This document shows positions 1 to 5,720 of a DNA stretch of 5,720 bases, one piece after another. How positions within the stretch are numbered: position 1 is the first letter of the stretch; every line of letters begins with the position of its first letter. Made by a program: the position numbers and the translations under genes. The DNA lies in assembly GCA_023139225.1 (NCBI GenBank), contig JAGLNZ010000669.1:1-5720 (forward strand). Reading direction: 5' to 3'. The notes under the pieces were generated by a model. That model was not told the origin of the DNA. It saw nothing but the letters and a program-made list of their open reading frames with translations, and did not search any database. The DNA is from Desulfobacula sp. (GTDB lineage: Bacteria; Desulfobacterota; Desulfobacteria; Desulfobacterales; Desulfobacteraceae).

Positions 1-477
1 CCTAAAACTGTGAATAAGTGGCTTAGTGTTCTGGAAAGAATGTATCTTGTATTTGCAGTTCGATCTTATACAAAGAATCTGCCTAGGGCTGTGATCAAAC
101 CACCCAAAGTTTTTTTCTACGATAATGGAGATGTTATAGGCAATGAAGGCGCTGTTTTCGAGAATCTTGTGGCAACCCAGCTTCTAAAAAGAATTCATTT
201 TCTGGAAGATAGAGACGGATACAGATATGAGTTGAGGTATATCCGTGATAAGGAAGGTCGTGAGGTGGACTTTGTTATTTTAAAAGAAGGGATGATTGAA
301 GAACTGATTGAAGTAAAATTTGCGGATGATAAGATTTCAAAGCATCTAAAATATTATGCGGAAAAATTAAATCCCCCCAAAATGACCCAGATCGTTGCAA
401 AATTGAAGCACCCATATTCCAGCGGTAAAATTAACGTCCTTGAGCCTGCCACATACTTCAGGCAGAAGTTAGGATGA
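1..477 (+). CDS. DUF4143-type ATPase family protein, C-terminal part (5' end outside window)
   Basis: The reading frame is open from the left edge, so the gene begins upstream. The GTG at 10 is probably an internal valine (the frame reads P-K-T-V-N-K-W before it), and no ribosome binding site is visible. Counting from that codon, residues 4-20 (WLSVLERMYLVFAV...) match the helix-turn-helix-like segment that usually precedes DUF4143 in AAA ATPases. Residues 34-59 (VFFYDNGDV...EGAVFENLVATQLL) match the conserved D-x-G and ENLV blocks. Residues 85-104 (E85-V-D87-F ... E101-V-K103) form a PD-(D/E)xK nuclease-like core, known from this domain. The Walker ATPase part, if present, lies outside the window. 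Members are widespread accessory proteins of unclear function, sometimes discussed as toxin-like or mobile-element-associated; nothing here decides that. The gene has no evident link to the transport operon, from which 452 bases separate it. Family assignment is good; function is unknown. Confidence 0.85.
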   Translation, partial: PKTVNKWLSVLERMYLVFAVRSYTKNLPRAVIKPPKVFFYDNGDVIGNEGAVFENLVATQLLKRIHFLEDRDGYRYELRYIRDKEGREVDFVILKEGMIEELIEVKFADDKISKHLKYYAEKLNPPKMTQIVAKLKHPYSSGKINVLEPATYFRQKLG

Positions 478-552
478 CGGATTGACAGTTCTTTTAGACA
501 ATTTAAGTATCTGCTGCCAATTCTTTATTATGAAAAGCCTAGTCATTTATTC

Positions 553-582
553 TTGACAAAGGGCATTGGGTTACAGTATTAC
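553..582 (+). promoter_or_regulatory. Candidate sigma70 promoter, plus strand
   Basis: A perfect -35 hexamer TTGACA (553-558) is followed after 18 bases by TATTAC (577-582), a 4-of-6 match to TATAAT. Transcription would start near 589 and run into the terminator at 642-694, with no reading frame between. The -10 is mediocre and such pairs occur by chance in AT-rich DNA, so this is only a candidate. Confidence 0.4.
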
Positions 583-588
583 CTTTTC

Positions 589-694
589 AAAATTGCAATA
601 GAAATTGCATTGATTAAATTTTAAAACTAAGATTTGAATATAAGCCAAGAAGGCCTGATAGAGAGAACTCTATTTTGCACTCTTGGCTTTTTTT
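589..694 (+). ncRNA. Possible plus-strand small RNA (about 105 nt)
   Basis: If the promoter at 553-582 is real, its transcript would begin near 589 and end at the terminator near 694, giving a non-coding RNA of about 105 nt. It would contain a 6-bp hairpin TGCAAT-AGAA-ATTGCA (594-609), an AT-rich linker, and the branched terminator hairpin, whose inner arm also has an AGAA loop (658-673). The simpler alternative is that the terminator serves the DUF4143 gene 165 bases upstream and there is no separate RNA. I recognise no RNA family here. Confidence 0.25.
642..694 (+). terminator. Rho-independent terminator, plus strand
   Basis: AAGCCAAGA (642-650) pairs perfectly with TCTTGGCTT (681-689), and seven Ts run from 688 to 694. 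Inside the 30-base loop sits a second perfect hairpin, ATAGAG-AGAA-CTCTAT (658-673), which shortens the effective loop. The minus-strand reading is not followed by a U-tract, so the signal is directional. It ends transcription coming from the DUF4143 gene or from the candidate promoter at 553, and it insulates the receptor operon from upstream read-through. Confidence 0.75.
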
Positions 695-751
695 ATTTGG
701 GAGATTTTTTAATTTTGTAAAAATCAGGTCATTATTAGTACAAATTAAGAT

Positions 752-803
752 AAAAAAAAGGAAGACAGCACAGTATCCCGTCAAAGAAACATGCTGCCTT
801 CCC
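752..803 (-). terminator. Rho-independent terminator of the minus-strand small RNA
   Basis: Read on the minus strand, GGAAGGCAGCA (802-792) pairs with TGCTGTCTTCC (770-760) in an 11-bp stem with a single G-U wobble (797 with 765). It can be extended inward by U-G and G-U pairs (791/771 and 790/772). Eight Ts follow immediately (759-752). On the plus strand the wobble becomes an A-C mismatch and the T-run lies on the wrong side, so the structure belongs to a leftward transcript. No minus-strand protein gene ends here, which points to a non-coding transcript. Confidence 0.8.
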
Positions 804-832
804 GGGGAAGCCCCATATATTCAGGGGGCCTC
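752..832 (-). ncRNA. Putative small RNA, about 80 nt, two hairpins, family not recognised
   Basis: A strong minus-strand promoter (839-867) predicts a start at or near 832, the seventh base after the -10. That base is exactly the first base of a hairpin: GAGGCCCC (832-825), a ten-base loop CTGAATATAT preceded by one extra C option, and GGGGCTTC (814-807), giving 8 bp with one G-U wobble (830 with 809). A short linker (806-803) leads to the terminator hairpin (802-760) and eight Us, so the RNA would be about 80 nt. Both hairpins carry a G-U pair that would be an A-C mismatch in plus-strand RNA, which supports minus-strand transcription. The terminal loop contains ACGGGAU and the linker junction CGGGAAG, so two GGA motifs are present. 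There is no good reading frame inside. It does not fit SRP RNA, tmRNA or 6S RNA. Existence as a transcript is inferred; its role is unknown. Confidence 0.6.
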
Positions 833-838
833 ACCCTC

Positions 839-867
839 CTTATAACACTGCGGTAAATGCTCGTCAA
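839..867 (-). promoter_or_regulatory. Extended -10 sigma70 promoter of the small RNA
   Basis: On the minus strand TTGACG (867-862) is followed by exactly 17 bases and then TATAAG (844-839). A TG one base upstream of the -10 makes the element TGTTATAAG, an extended -10. Each hexamer matches consensus at 5 of 6 positions. The predicted start near 832 coincides with the base of the first hairpin of the small RNA. The promoter lies back-to-back with the receptor operon, whose own promoter must overlap or adjoin it. Confidence 0.65.
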
Positions 868-917
868 CAAACCTGTGTTTTGGGAAAATATCTTTATTGT
901 TCTGACAAAATGATTAA

Positions 918-923
918 AGGAGG
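918..923 (+). promoter_or_regulatory. Ribosome binding site of the receptor gene
   Basis: AGGAGG, embedded in AAAGGAGGGG, lies six bases before the ATG at 930. This is a near-perfect Shine-Dalgarno sequence that fixes the receptor start; the protein then opens with a clean signal peptide. Confidence 0.9.
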
Positions 924-929
924 GGATTT

Positions 930-3128
930 ATGAATAAGATTGTCATTGTTTTATGTGCAGGCATATTTTTTTTATTAAGTACAATTTGTTTGGCAAATCA
1001 AAAACCAGAAGAAAAAAGCGCGTTCCGGCTGGATGATATTGTTGTGACTGCCACAAAAACAAAAGAAGATATCAGCAATGCGCCGGGAAGCATTAATGTC
1101 ATATCCAGGCAGGATCTTGAAAAACGGGATATCAAAACCATTGATGATGCCTTTTCAATTATTCCGGGTGCGTTTGTAAAACGAACCAAGGGACTGATGG
1201 ATTCCACAAGCTCTGTAAGACTGCGGGGATTTAATAATGATCGGTACACCCTTATCCTCATTGACGGTCATCCCATCAACGATGCTTATACAGGCGGTGT
1301 TGAATGGGGAATGCTGCCCATAGAAAGTGTTGAGAAAATTGAGGTGGTTAAAGGGGGCGCATCTGCACTTTACGGTGGCAATGCCATGGGCGGGGTTATC
1401 AATATTATTACCAGAACACCAAAAAAGACCCATGGTCTGATCAAGGCAGGGATGGGAAATAACGGGACCTGGCGCTATAGTGCAAGTTGCGGAACAAAAT
1501 TTAAGGATAAACTAAGCTTAAGGGTGGGTTATGAAGGCGAGAGCACTGACGGTTATTCAACAACACCGGTTTTAAGAACAATTTCAAGCGGGGCTTCAAC
1601 AGTAAGCGGCGGTTATGTCATGAAAGATAAAACCGATACCATAGATAAATGGGTGGTGGGTGATAAGGGTGACAACAATGCAGAAAAAGAGACCATCAGC
1701 GGAAAAGTTGTCTATGATTTGACGGATACGGGAAAACTCTCTGTCGGTCTTGTATCAGGCAGGCATGAGTATGATTACGGTCCTGCCCACACCTATATGG
1801 GGACTTTTGGAGACAACACCACTTATGCAGATGCCGGGACAGGCTTGAGGGCCAGGTTCAGGCCCAATGATTTCATCAGCTATACCGGTATTGGTGACAA
1901 CAAGACAGATATTTATTCCCTTGGTTACGAACAAGTATATCAAACCTTTTATCTCAGTATTAAAGCAGGTTTCCACGATGTGGAAGACCGGTATACCCTG
2001 GAATCAGGATCAGGGATGGCAGATTATTATGATTCAGCCGGAACCCTTAATGAAACAGAGAACAGGGCTTTGTTTTTTGAAATCCAGGGGGATTTGCCCA
2101 TTGGCGATTCCCATCATTTCACCATGGGTACCAGCTGCAAGACAGATGAATCAGATACCAATGCATATAATATTCCGTACTACAGAAGTTATTCGCAAAG
2201 GAGCGCCTCAACCTATCAAATGGCTGGCAAGAGCTGGACATGGTCTTTATACGCCCAGGATGAATGGAGTCTGGATGAAAAAATCACCCTCTATCTTGGT
2301 GCACGATATGATGTCTGGAAAGTTTATGACGGATTGTCCGGCAATACAGGCTCTAAAACCAATTATGCTGAAAATAATGAATCAAGCCTTAGCCCCAAAG
2401 TGTCTGTCGTATGGAAACCCCTGCTGGGTACCGTAGTAAGAGGTTCTGCGGGCCAGGCCTTTCGGGCACCGACATTGTATGAGCTTTACCGTACATGGTC
2501 TTCATGGGGCACAACCTACCAGAGTAACCCCTATCTTAAGCCTGAAACGGTTCGTACGGTGGAGGCGGGGATTGATCAGTCTTTTTATAATAACCGGATC
2601 AAATGCGGTTTGACAGGATTCTGGAATGAAATAGATGATTTGATTTATTACAAGGTGGACGGGTCAATAAAAACCCGGACCAATGTGGGCAAGGCAAGAA
2701 CACTGGGGCTTGAACTGGACGGGTCCTGGGCCTTGAGTGATTACTTTACCATCTGGGGAAATTATACCTATACAGATGCGAAGATAAAAGAAAACGCCAC
2801 AGATCCTGACAGTGAAGGCAAGCAGATCACAGGAATCCCCGAGAATGCCTTCAACCTTGGACTTGATTTTAAGACCGACAAGTACAAGGCAAATTTAACA
2901 GGGCGTTATATTTCCAAAATCTATAATAATTCCGACAACTCGGATGTTGCCCAAGGGGTATATGCAACCTATGAACCCGCCTTTTATCTTGATGCCAAAG
3001 TGACATGGAGCCCGTTTAAGTGGTGGGATATTTCTTTTTGTGTGAACAATATCATGGATAAGGAATACTACCAGTATTACAAGGCAGAGGGAAGGAGCTA
3101 TTTTGCTGAACTTGCTTTCAAGTTTTAG
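930..3128 (+). CDS. TonB-dependent outer-membrane receptor
   Basis: This is an outer-membrane beta-barrel receptor that imports a scarce ligand using energy passed on by TonB-ExbB-ExbD. The 732-residue protein has a signal peptide (residues 1-22, probable cut after CLA). A TonB box DDIVVTAT follows at 35-42. The plug domain spans about 50-163, with the classic blocks VRLRGF (96-101), LIDGHPIND (110-118) and VEKIEVVKGGASALYGGNAMGGVINIITR (134-162, key residues the VKGG and ALYGG turns). The rest is the barrel, including FRAPTLYELY (from 511) and NPYLKPET (533-540). It ends in an aromatic-rich strand with terminal Phe732, the usual assembly signal. The length is complete and typical, somewhat longer than BtuB and close to siderophore receptors. 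It is the first gene of the operon, and its last 26 bases overlap the binding-protein gene. The partners suggest a metal chelate such as a siderophore, haem or corrinoid, but sequence alone does not identify it. No typical Fur box or cobalamin riboswitch is visible upstream. Confidence 0.95.
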   Translation: MNKIVIVLCAGIFFLLSTICLANQKPEEKSAFRLDDIVVTATKTKEDISNAPGSINVISRQDLEKRDIKTIDDAFSIIPGAFVKRTKGLMDSTSSVRLRGFNNDRYTLILIDGHPINDAYTGGVEWGMLPIESVEKIEVVKGGASALYGGNAMGGVINIITRTPKKTHGLIKAGMGNNGTWRYSASCGTKFKDKLSLRVGYEGESTDGYSTTPVLRTISSGASTVSGGYVMKDKTDTIDKWVVGDKGDNNAEKETISGKVVYDLTDTGKLSVGLVSGRHEYDYGPAHTYMGTFGDNTTYADAGTGLRARFRPNDFISYTGIGDNKTDIYSLGYEQVYQTFYLSIKAGFHDVEDRYTLESGSGMADYYDSAGTLNETENRALFFEIQGDLPIGDSHHFTMGTSCKTDESDTNAYNIPYYRSYSQRSASTYQMAGKSWTWSLYAQDEWSLDEKITLYLGARYDVWKVYDGLSGNTGSKTNYAENNESSLSPKVSVVWKPLLGTVVRGSAGQAFRAPTLYELYRTWSSWGTTYQSNPYLKPETVRTVEAGIDQSFYNNRIKCGLTGFWNEIDDLIYYKVDGSIKTRTNVGKARTLGLELDGSWALSDYFTIWGNYTYTDAKIKENATDPDSEGKQITGIPENAFNLGLDFKTDKYKANLTGRYISKIYNNSDNSDVAQGVYATYEPAFYLDAKVTWSPFKWWDISFCVNNIMDKEYYQYYKAEGRSYFAELAFKF
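3092..3097 (+). promoter_or_regulatory. Ribosome binding site that selects the TTG start at 3103
   Basis: AAGGAG lies inside the end of the receptor gene, five bases before TTG at 3103. Another in-frame TTG at 3112 is 14 bases away, too far. There is no ATG near the start of the signal peptide, so the TTG at 3103 is the best start. Confidence 0.75.
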
Positions 3129-4164
3129 AAAATTTTTTTTTGCCGGGCTGATTATCCTGATCATATCTTCCCCGGGAACAGCCCGGGCCGGAAATGCTGC
3201 ACCATCCATTGTCATCGAAGATGCCTTTGGCAGAGAAATATCCGTGGATTTACCGGTTCAACGTATTGTGGTTCTTAATTCAGATGTTTTGGAGGTGTTG
3301 CGCTCACTGGGAGCCCAGAACCTGGTCAAAGGAGTTTATTCCGAAATCGTCAAGGATGATGCTTTTTTCCCCGAATTTTTGGACAGGCCAAAAGTGGGGT
3401 CCTGGAAAAATGCCAATGCCGAACTCATTGCCGATTTAAATCCCTGCATAGTGATCGCTTATGAGAACAATCCGGGAACGGAACTGGAAAAACAGCTCTC
3501 GCCTTTTGGAATACAGGTCATCCGGTTAAATTTTTATAAGCTTGGGACCATTGTAAAAGAAGTTACAACCCTGGGCAGAATTATCGGCAGGGAACAGCAG
3601 GCACAGGTACTTGCGGCATGGTACAGGGAAAAACTGGATGATATTCGAAAGCGCCTTGGTCCGGTCAAAGAAAAGCCACTGGTCTATGTGGAGAGTTATT
3701 CAGACTTTCACACGGCTGGTCCCGGATCGGGCGGGCATGATATGTGCGTTTATGCCGGCGGCAAAAACCTGGCTGATGTATTTAAAGTACCTTATTCGGA
3801 AGTCACTTCGGAATGGGTCATCTCTAAACAACCGGAGGTGATTTTTAAGACAACGGCCTGGGGAAACGGTTTTGAGAGAAAGGATGGGGCCTTTTTTAAT
3901 ACCGTCAGGAATAAAATAATTTCCCGTCCGTCCTGGAACCTGATTAAGGCTGTAAAAAAAGGCCGGGTCCATGTGCTGGACAGCGGCATCTGGACAGGCC
4001 CGAGAGCGGTTATCGGGGTGGCCTATATGACAAAATACATTTATCCTGATCTTTTTTTTGATCTTGATCCTGAACTAATCCATAAAGAATATCTTGAATC
4101 CTTCCAGGGGATACCCTGGAAGGGCGTATATGTATCCGGAGTTTTTGAAGGGGCAAGACCGTGA
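3103..4164 (+). CDS. Periplasmic binding protein of a metal-chelate ABC importer (Peripla_BP_2 / BtuF-FepB type)
   Basis: This protein would capture the ligand delivered by the receptor and hand it to the inner-membrane permease. From the TTG start it has 353 residues. The signal peptide has basic residues R9-K10, a hydrophobic core (11-22) and an ARA cleavage site (27-29); no lipobox is present, so it should be soluble in the periplasm. The mature part shows the cluster A binding-protein pattern: a domain start DAFGREISVDLPVQRIVVL (40-58), the LGAQNLVKGV block (69-78) and VGSWKNANAELIADLNPCIVIAY (98-120, matching the family's vG..pn.E.i..l.PdlVi pattern). A conserved-looking PGSGGHDMCVYAGGKNLAD segment follows at 207-225, then GPRAVIGVAYMTKYIYPDLF (299-318) near the C-terminus. 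The start overlaps the receptor by 26 bases and the stop overlaps the permease start in GTGA, pointing to translational coupling. A run of nine Ts (3133-3141) codes for FFF in the signal peptide. The ligand is not determinable by eye. Confidence 0.9.
   Translation: MLNLLSSFRKFFFAGLIILIISSPGTARAGNAAPSIVIEDAFGREISVDLPVQRIVVLNSDVLEVLRSLGAQNLVKGVYSEIVKDDAFFPEFLDRPKVGSWKNANAELIADLNPCIVIAYENNPGTELEKQLSPFGIQVIRLNFYKLGTIVKEVTTLGRIIGREQQAQVLAAWYREKLDDIRKRLGPVKEKPLVYVESYSDFHTAGPGSGGHDMCVYAGGKNLADVFKVPYSEVTSEWVISKQPEVIFKTTAWGNGFERKDGAFFNTVRNKIISRPSWNLIKAVKKGRVHVLDSGIWTGPRAVIGVAYMTKYIYPDLFFDLDPELIHKEYLESFQGIPWKGVYVSGVFEGARP
4147..4153 (+). promoter_or_regulatory. Ribosome binding site that selects the GTG start at 4161
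   Basis: GAAGGGG lies seven bases before GTG 4161. The alternative in-frame ATG at 4182 has no purine-rich site before it, and the GTG gives the four-base GTGA overlap typical of coupled genes. Confidence 0.65.
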
Positions 4165-5195
4165 ATACAGATTGCCCGGCCATGGAGAACCAGTACAGGG
4201 CCTTAAAATACCGCAGCCTTGTTCTGTTGATCGTATTTTTACTGCTGCTGTCGGTCATTGCTGTCCTGTCGCTTTGTATTGGCGCTTCTTCCATCAGTAT
4301 CACGGATTCGATCCAAGCGCTTGTAACAGATAATGGAATGGCCAGATCCATTGTATGGAATCTAAGACTTCCCAGGGTGATGATGGCTGTGTTGATCGGC
4401 ATTGGGCTTGGCACATCCGGTGCTGTTTTCCAGGCGGTCCTAAGAAATCCGCTGGCATCTCCCTTTACGCTGGGGATCGGTTCCAGTGCAGGGTTCGGGG
4501 CTGTTATTGCCATTGTGTTCTTTAATGGTCTTGTCAATGAATATGCAATTGTTACGGGCGCCTTTATTTTTACGCTTTTATCTTCATTTATTGTACTGGG
4601 TGTGAGCAGGTATAAAGGGGCTACGGCAGAAACCATGATCCTTACAGGCATTGCCCTGATGTTTTTATTTTCATCTTTGAGTTCCTTTCTTCAATACCTT
4701 GGAACAAAAGAAGAGGTCCACGGGATTGTATTCTGGTTTTTTGGCAGTCTTTCAAAGGCCGGATACAGAGAAATCATCATGTCGGGTGTAATGATTCTTG
4801 TCCCCATACCATTTATTTTAAGATTTGCATTTGATTTTAACCTGATGACGGCAGGAGATGAATCTGCCAGGGCTTTAGGTGTCAATGTCATCATCGTGAG
4901 GATGCTTTCCATTGCCCTGGCCTCTTTGATGACTGCCGGGGCCATCTGTTTTACCGGGGTGATCGGCTTTATCGGACTTGTGGCGCCCCATATCGCAAGG
5001 ATGATATTTGGCAGCGACCATCTGTTTTTGATCCCTGCTTCCGCCCTTCTCGGGGCTATCCTGATTCTTCTGGCCGACACCCTGGGGAGAACGGTGTGGC
5101 TGCCCCATGTCATCCCCATCGGGATTGTTACTTCCTTTATCGGGGTTCCGTTTTTTTTATATCTTTTGATTAAGAAAACAAAGGAGTATTGGTAA
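4161..5195 (+). CDS. FecCD/BtuC-family ABC transporter permease
   Basis: This is the inner-membrane channel subunit of a type II ABC importer; it would act as a homodimer with two copies of the ATPase encoded next. It has 344 residues and is hydrophobic throughout, in line with the roughly ten membrane helices known for the family. A cytoplasmic N-terminus of about 18 residues precedes the first helix (19-40). Family hallmarks are RLPRVMMAVLIG (69-80), GAVFQAVLRNPLASPFTLGI (87-106), the W-x-x-G-S-L block (192-197), GDESARALGV (232-241, the loop that contacts the ATPase), GVIGFIGLVAPHIAR (266-280) and GVPFFLYLL near the C-terminus (328-336). GTG is the preferred start because of ribosome-site spacing and the four-base overlap with the binding-protein gene. 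The stop codon TAA shares its last base with the ATG of the ATPase. The gene is complete with no irregularity. Substrate specificity within this family (iron-siderophore, haem, cobalamin) cannot be read from these motifs. Confidence 0.95.
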   Translation: MNTDCPAMENQYRALKYRSLVLLIVFLLLLSVIAVLSLCIGASSISITDSIQALVTDNGMARSIVWNLRLPRVMMAVLIGIGLGTSGAVFQAVLRNPLASPFTLGIGSSAGFGAVIAIVFFNGLVNEYAIVTGAFIFTLLSSFIVLGVSRYKGATAETMILTGIALMFLFSSLSSFLQYLGTKEEVHGIVFWFFGSLSKAGYREIIMSGVMILVPIPFILRFAFDFNLMTAGDESARALGVNVIIVRMLSIALASLMTAGAICFTGVIGFIGLVAPHIARMIFGSDHLFLIPASALLGAILILLADTLGRTVWLPHVIPIGIVTSFIGVPFFLYLLIKKTKEYW

Positions 5196-5720
5196 TGCTT
5201 CAAACCGGAAATCTGTGTTTTAATTATGGGAAAACCTGTGTACTCAAAGGGATTGATCTGAATATAGAAAAAGGGGAGATCATAAGTGTGCTGGGGCCCA
5301 ATGGTGTGGGTAAGACCACTCTTTTAAAATGCCTTTTGGGTATGATAAAACCCTTGTCCGGCTTAATAAGAGTAGATGACCGGGATATTTTAAAAATGCC
5401 TGCAACGCATCGGGCAAGGTTATTAGGGTATGTTCCCCAGGCGTTGCCGTCTAAATTTCCCATGACGGTGTTTGATGCCGTGCTCATGGGAAGAAAACCC
5501 TATGTGAGGTTTGTCCCTTCCGGGAAAGATTTGGAAATCGTCAGCCAGGTCCTCTTGTCCATGAACCTGGATCATCTGGCACTCAAGGATTTTGACCGGA
5601 TCAGCGGGGGGCAGAAACAAAAGGTCCTGATTGCCAGAGCCATTGCACAAAAGCCTTGTTATCTTATTCTTGATGAACCCAGCAGTAACCTGGATGTGCG
5701 TCACCAGTTAGAGGTAATGA
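5195..5720 (+). CDS. ABC transporter ATP-binding protein, FecE/BtuD type (3' end outside window)
   Basis: This is the cytoplasmic ATPase that powers the importer. The frame starts at ATG 5195, eight bases after AAGGAG (5181-5186), overlaps the permease stop by one base (TAATG) and stays open to the right edge, giving 175 residues. The motifs occur in order: Walker A GPNGVGKTT (34-42), Q-loop Q82 in GYVPQ, signature ISGGQKQ (136-142), Walker B YLILDEP (156-162, with D160 and catalytic E161) and D-loop SNLD (164-167). The signature begins with Ile rather than Leu, a tolerated variant. The H-loop histidine must lie beyond the window. Spacing and order are typical of FecE/FepC/BtuD proteins of about 250-270 residues, so roughly the last third is missing. 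Its placement directly after the permease makes the pairing secure. Confidence 0.95.
   Translation, partial: MLQTGNLCFNYGKTCVLKGIDLNIEKGEIISVLGPNGVGKTTLLKCLLGMIKPLSGLIRVDDRDILKMPATHRARLLGYVPQALPSKFPMTVFDAVLMGRKPYVRFVPSGKDLEIVSQVLLSMNLDHLALKDFDRISGGQKQKVLIARAIAQKPCYLILDEPSSNLDVRHQLEVM

Larger units (their letters stand above)
478..929. other. 452-base intergenic region with transcription signals on both strands
   Basis: I see no credible protein gene here: frames are short and lack ribosome binding sites until the receptor start. From left to right it holds AT-rich DNA (478-552), a plus-strand promoter-like pair (553-582), a small hairpin TGCAAT-AGAA-ATTGCA (594-609) and a plus-strand intrinsic terminator (642-694). 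It then holds an AT-rich gap (695-751), a minus-strand small RNA gene with its own promoter and terminator (752-867), and a stretch (868-929) that should contain the receptor operon promoter. In that last stretch no plus-strand -35/-10 pair stands out, which may mean it needs an activator. The ribosome binding site at 918-923 ends the region. Confidence 0.7.

Noticed and set aside
482..510. Promoter-like TTGACA just after the DUF4143 gene
   Set aside because: No acceptable -10 lies at 16-18 bases (AAGTAT or TAAGTA are poor), so the -35 match alone is not enough.
752..832. SRP RNA or another known housekeeping RNA on the minus strand
   Set aside because: GGAAGGCAGCA superficially recalls the SRP loop motif, but here it is one arm of a terminator stem, not an internal-loop/GNRA arrangement. 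The RNA is also too short for 6S RNA or tmRNA.
897..908. Inverted repeat TTGT-TCTG-ACAA as an operator
   Set aside because: The half-sites are only four bases each and are expected by chance in AT-rich DNA; nothing extends the symmetry convincingly.
885..925. Fur box before the receptor
   Set aside because: Short A/T-rich pieces such as AATGATTAA occur, but no stretch approaches the 19-base palindromic consensus well enough to call.
700..929. Cobalamin riboswitch upstream of a BtuB-like receptor
   Set aside because: I looked for the B12 box and the CAACTG-type core in plus orientation and found neither. The structured part of the region is better formed in minus-strand RNA.
930..1010. Lipoprotein signal in the receptor (LSTIC around Cys20)
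   Set aside because: The residue before the Cys is Ile, not Gly, Ala or Ser, and a normal signal-peptidase-I site follows. TonB-dependent receptors are barrels, not lipoproteins.
1867..2436. Plus-strand open frame of 189 codons inside the receptor gene
   Set aside because: It is a shifted frame of a clear receptor barrel, has no ribosome site and its translation resembles no protein family.
4010..4651. Minus-strand open frame of 213 codons across the binding-protein/permease junction
   Set aside because: It lies opposite two well-supported genes, and its composition looks like the complement of the permease rather than a real protein.

Overview
The window comes from a Gram-negative bacterium: it encodes a TonB-dependent outer-membrane receptor and a periplasmic-binding-protein ABC importer. 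Base composition is moderate, with AT-rich intergenic DNA. The style is compatible with an anaerobic deltaproteobacterium such as a sulfate reducer, but that placement is only an impression; no rRNA or other marker gene is present.

Layout. Positions 1-477 hold the 3' part of a gene for a DUF4143-type protein, the C-terminal part of a family of AAA-type ATPases; its start lies outside the window. Positions 478-929 contain no protein gene but are not empty. They carry a plus-strand promoter-like pair (553-582) followed by a plus-strand intrinsic terminator (642-694). They also carry what looks like a complete small RNA gene on the minus strand: an extended -10 sigma70 promoter (839-867), a transcript starting near 832 with two hairpins, and an intrinsic terminator with eight Ts ending near 752. 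From 930 to the right edge runs one tightly packed plus-strand operon: TonB-dependent receptor (930-3128), periplasmic binding protein (3103-4164, TTG start), FecCD/BtuC-type permease (4161-5195, GTG start) and ATPase (5195 to beyond 5720). Each gene overlaps the next by 26, 4 and 1 bases.

How the genes work together. The receptor would take a scarce, probably metal-containing chelate (ferric siderophore, haem, corrinoid or similar) across the outer membrane using TonB energy. The binding protein would carry it through the periplasm, and the permease-ATPase pair would import it into the cytoplasm. The sequence does not reveal the ligand: I found neither a cobalamin riboswitch nor a convincing Fur box upstream.

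The transport genes are a well-known type of system. The least expected content is the minus-strand small RNA gene, placed back-to-back with the receptor operon. Its promoter lies in the same 90 bases that must hold the start of the receptor's transcription.
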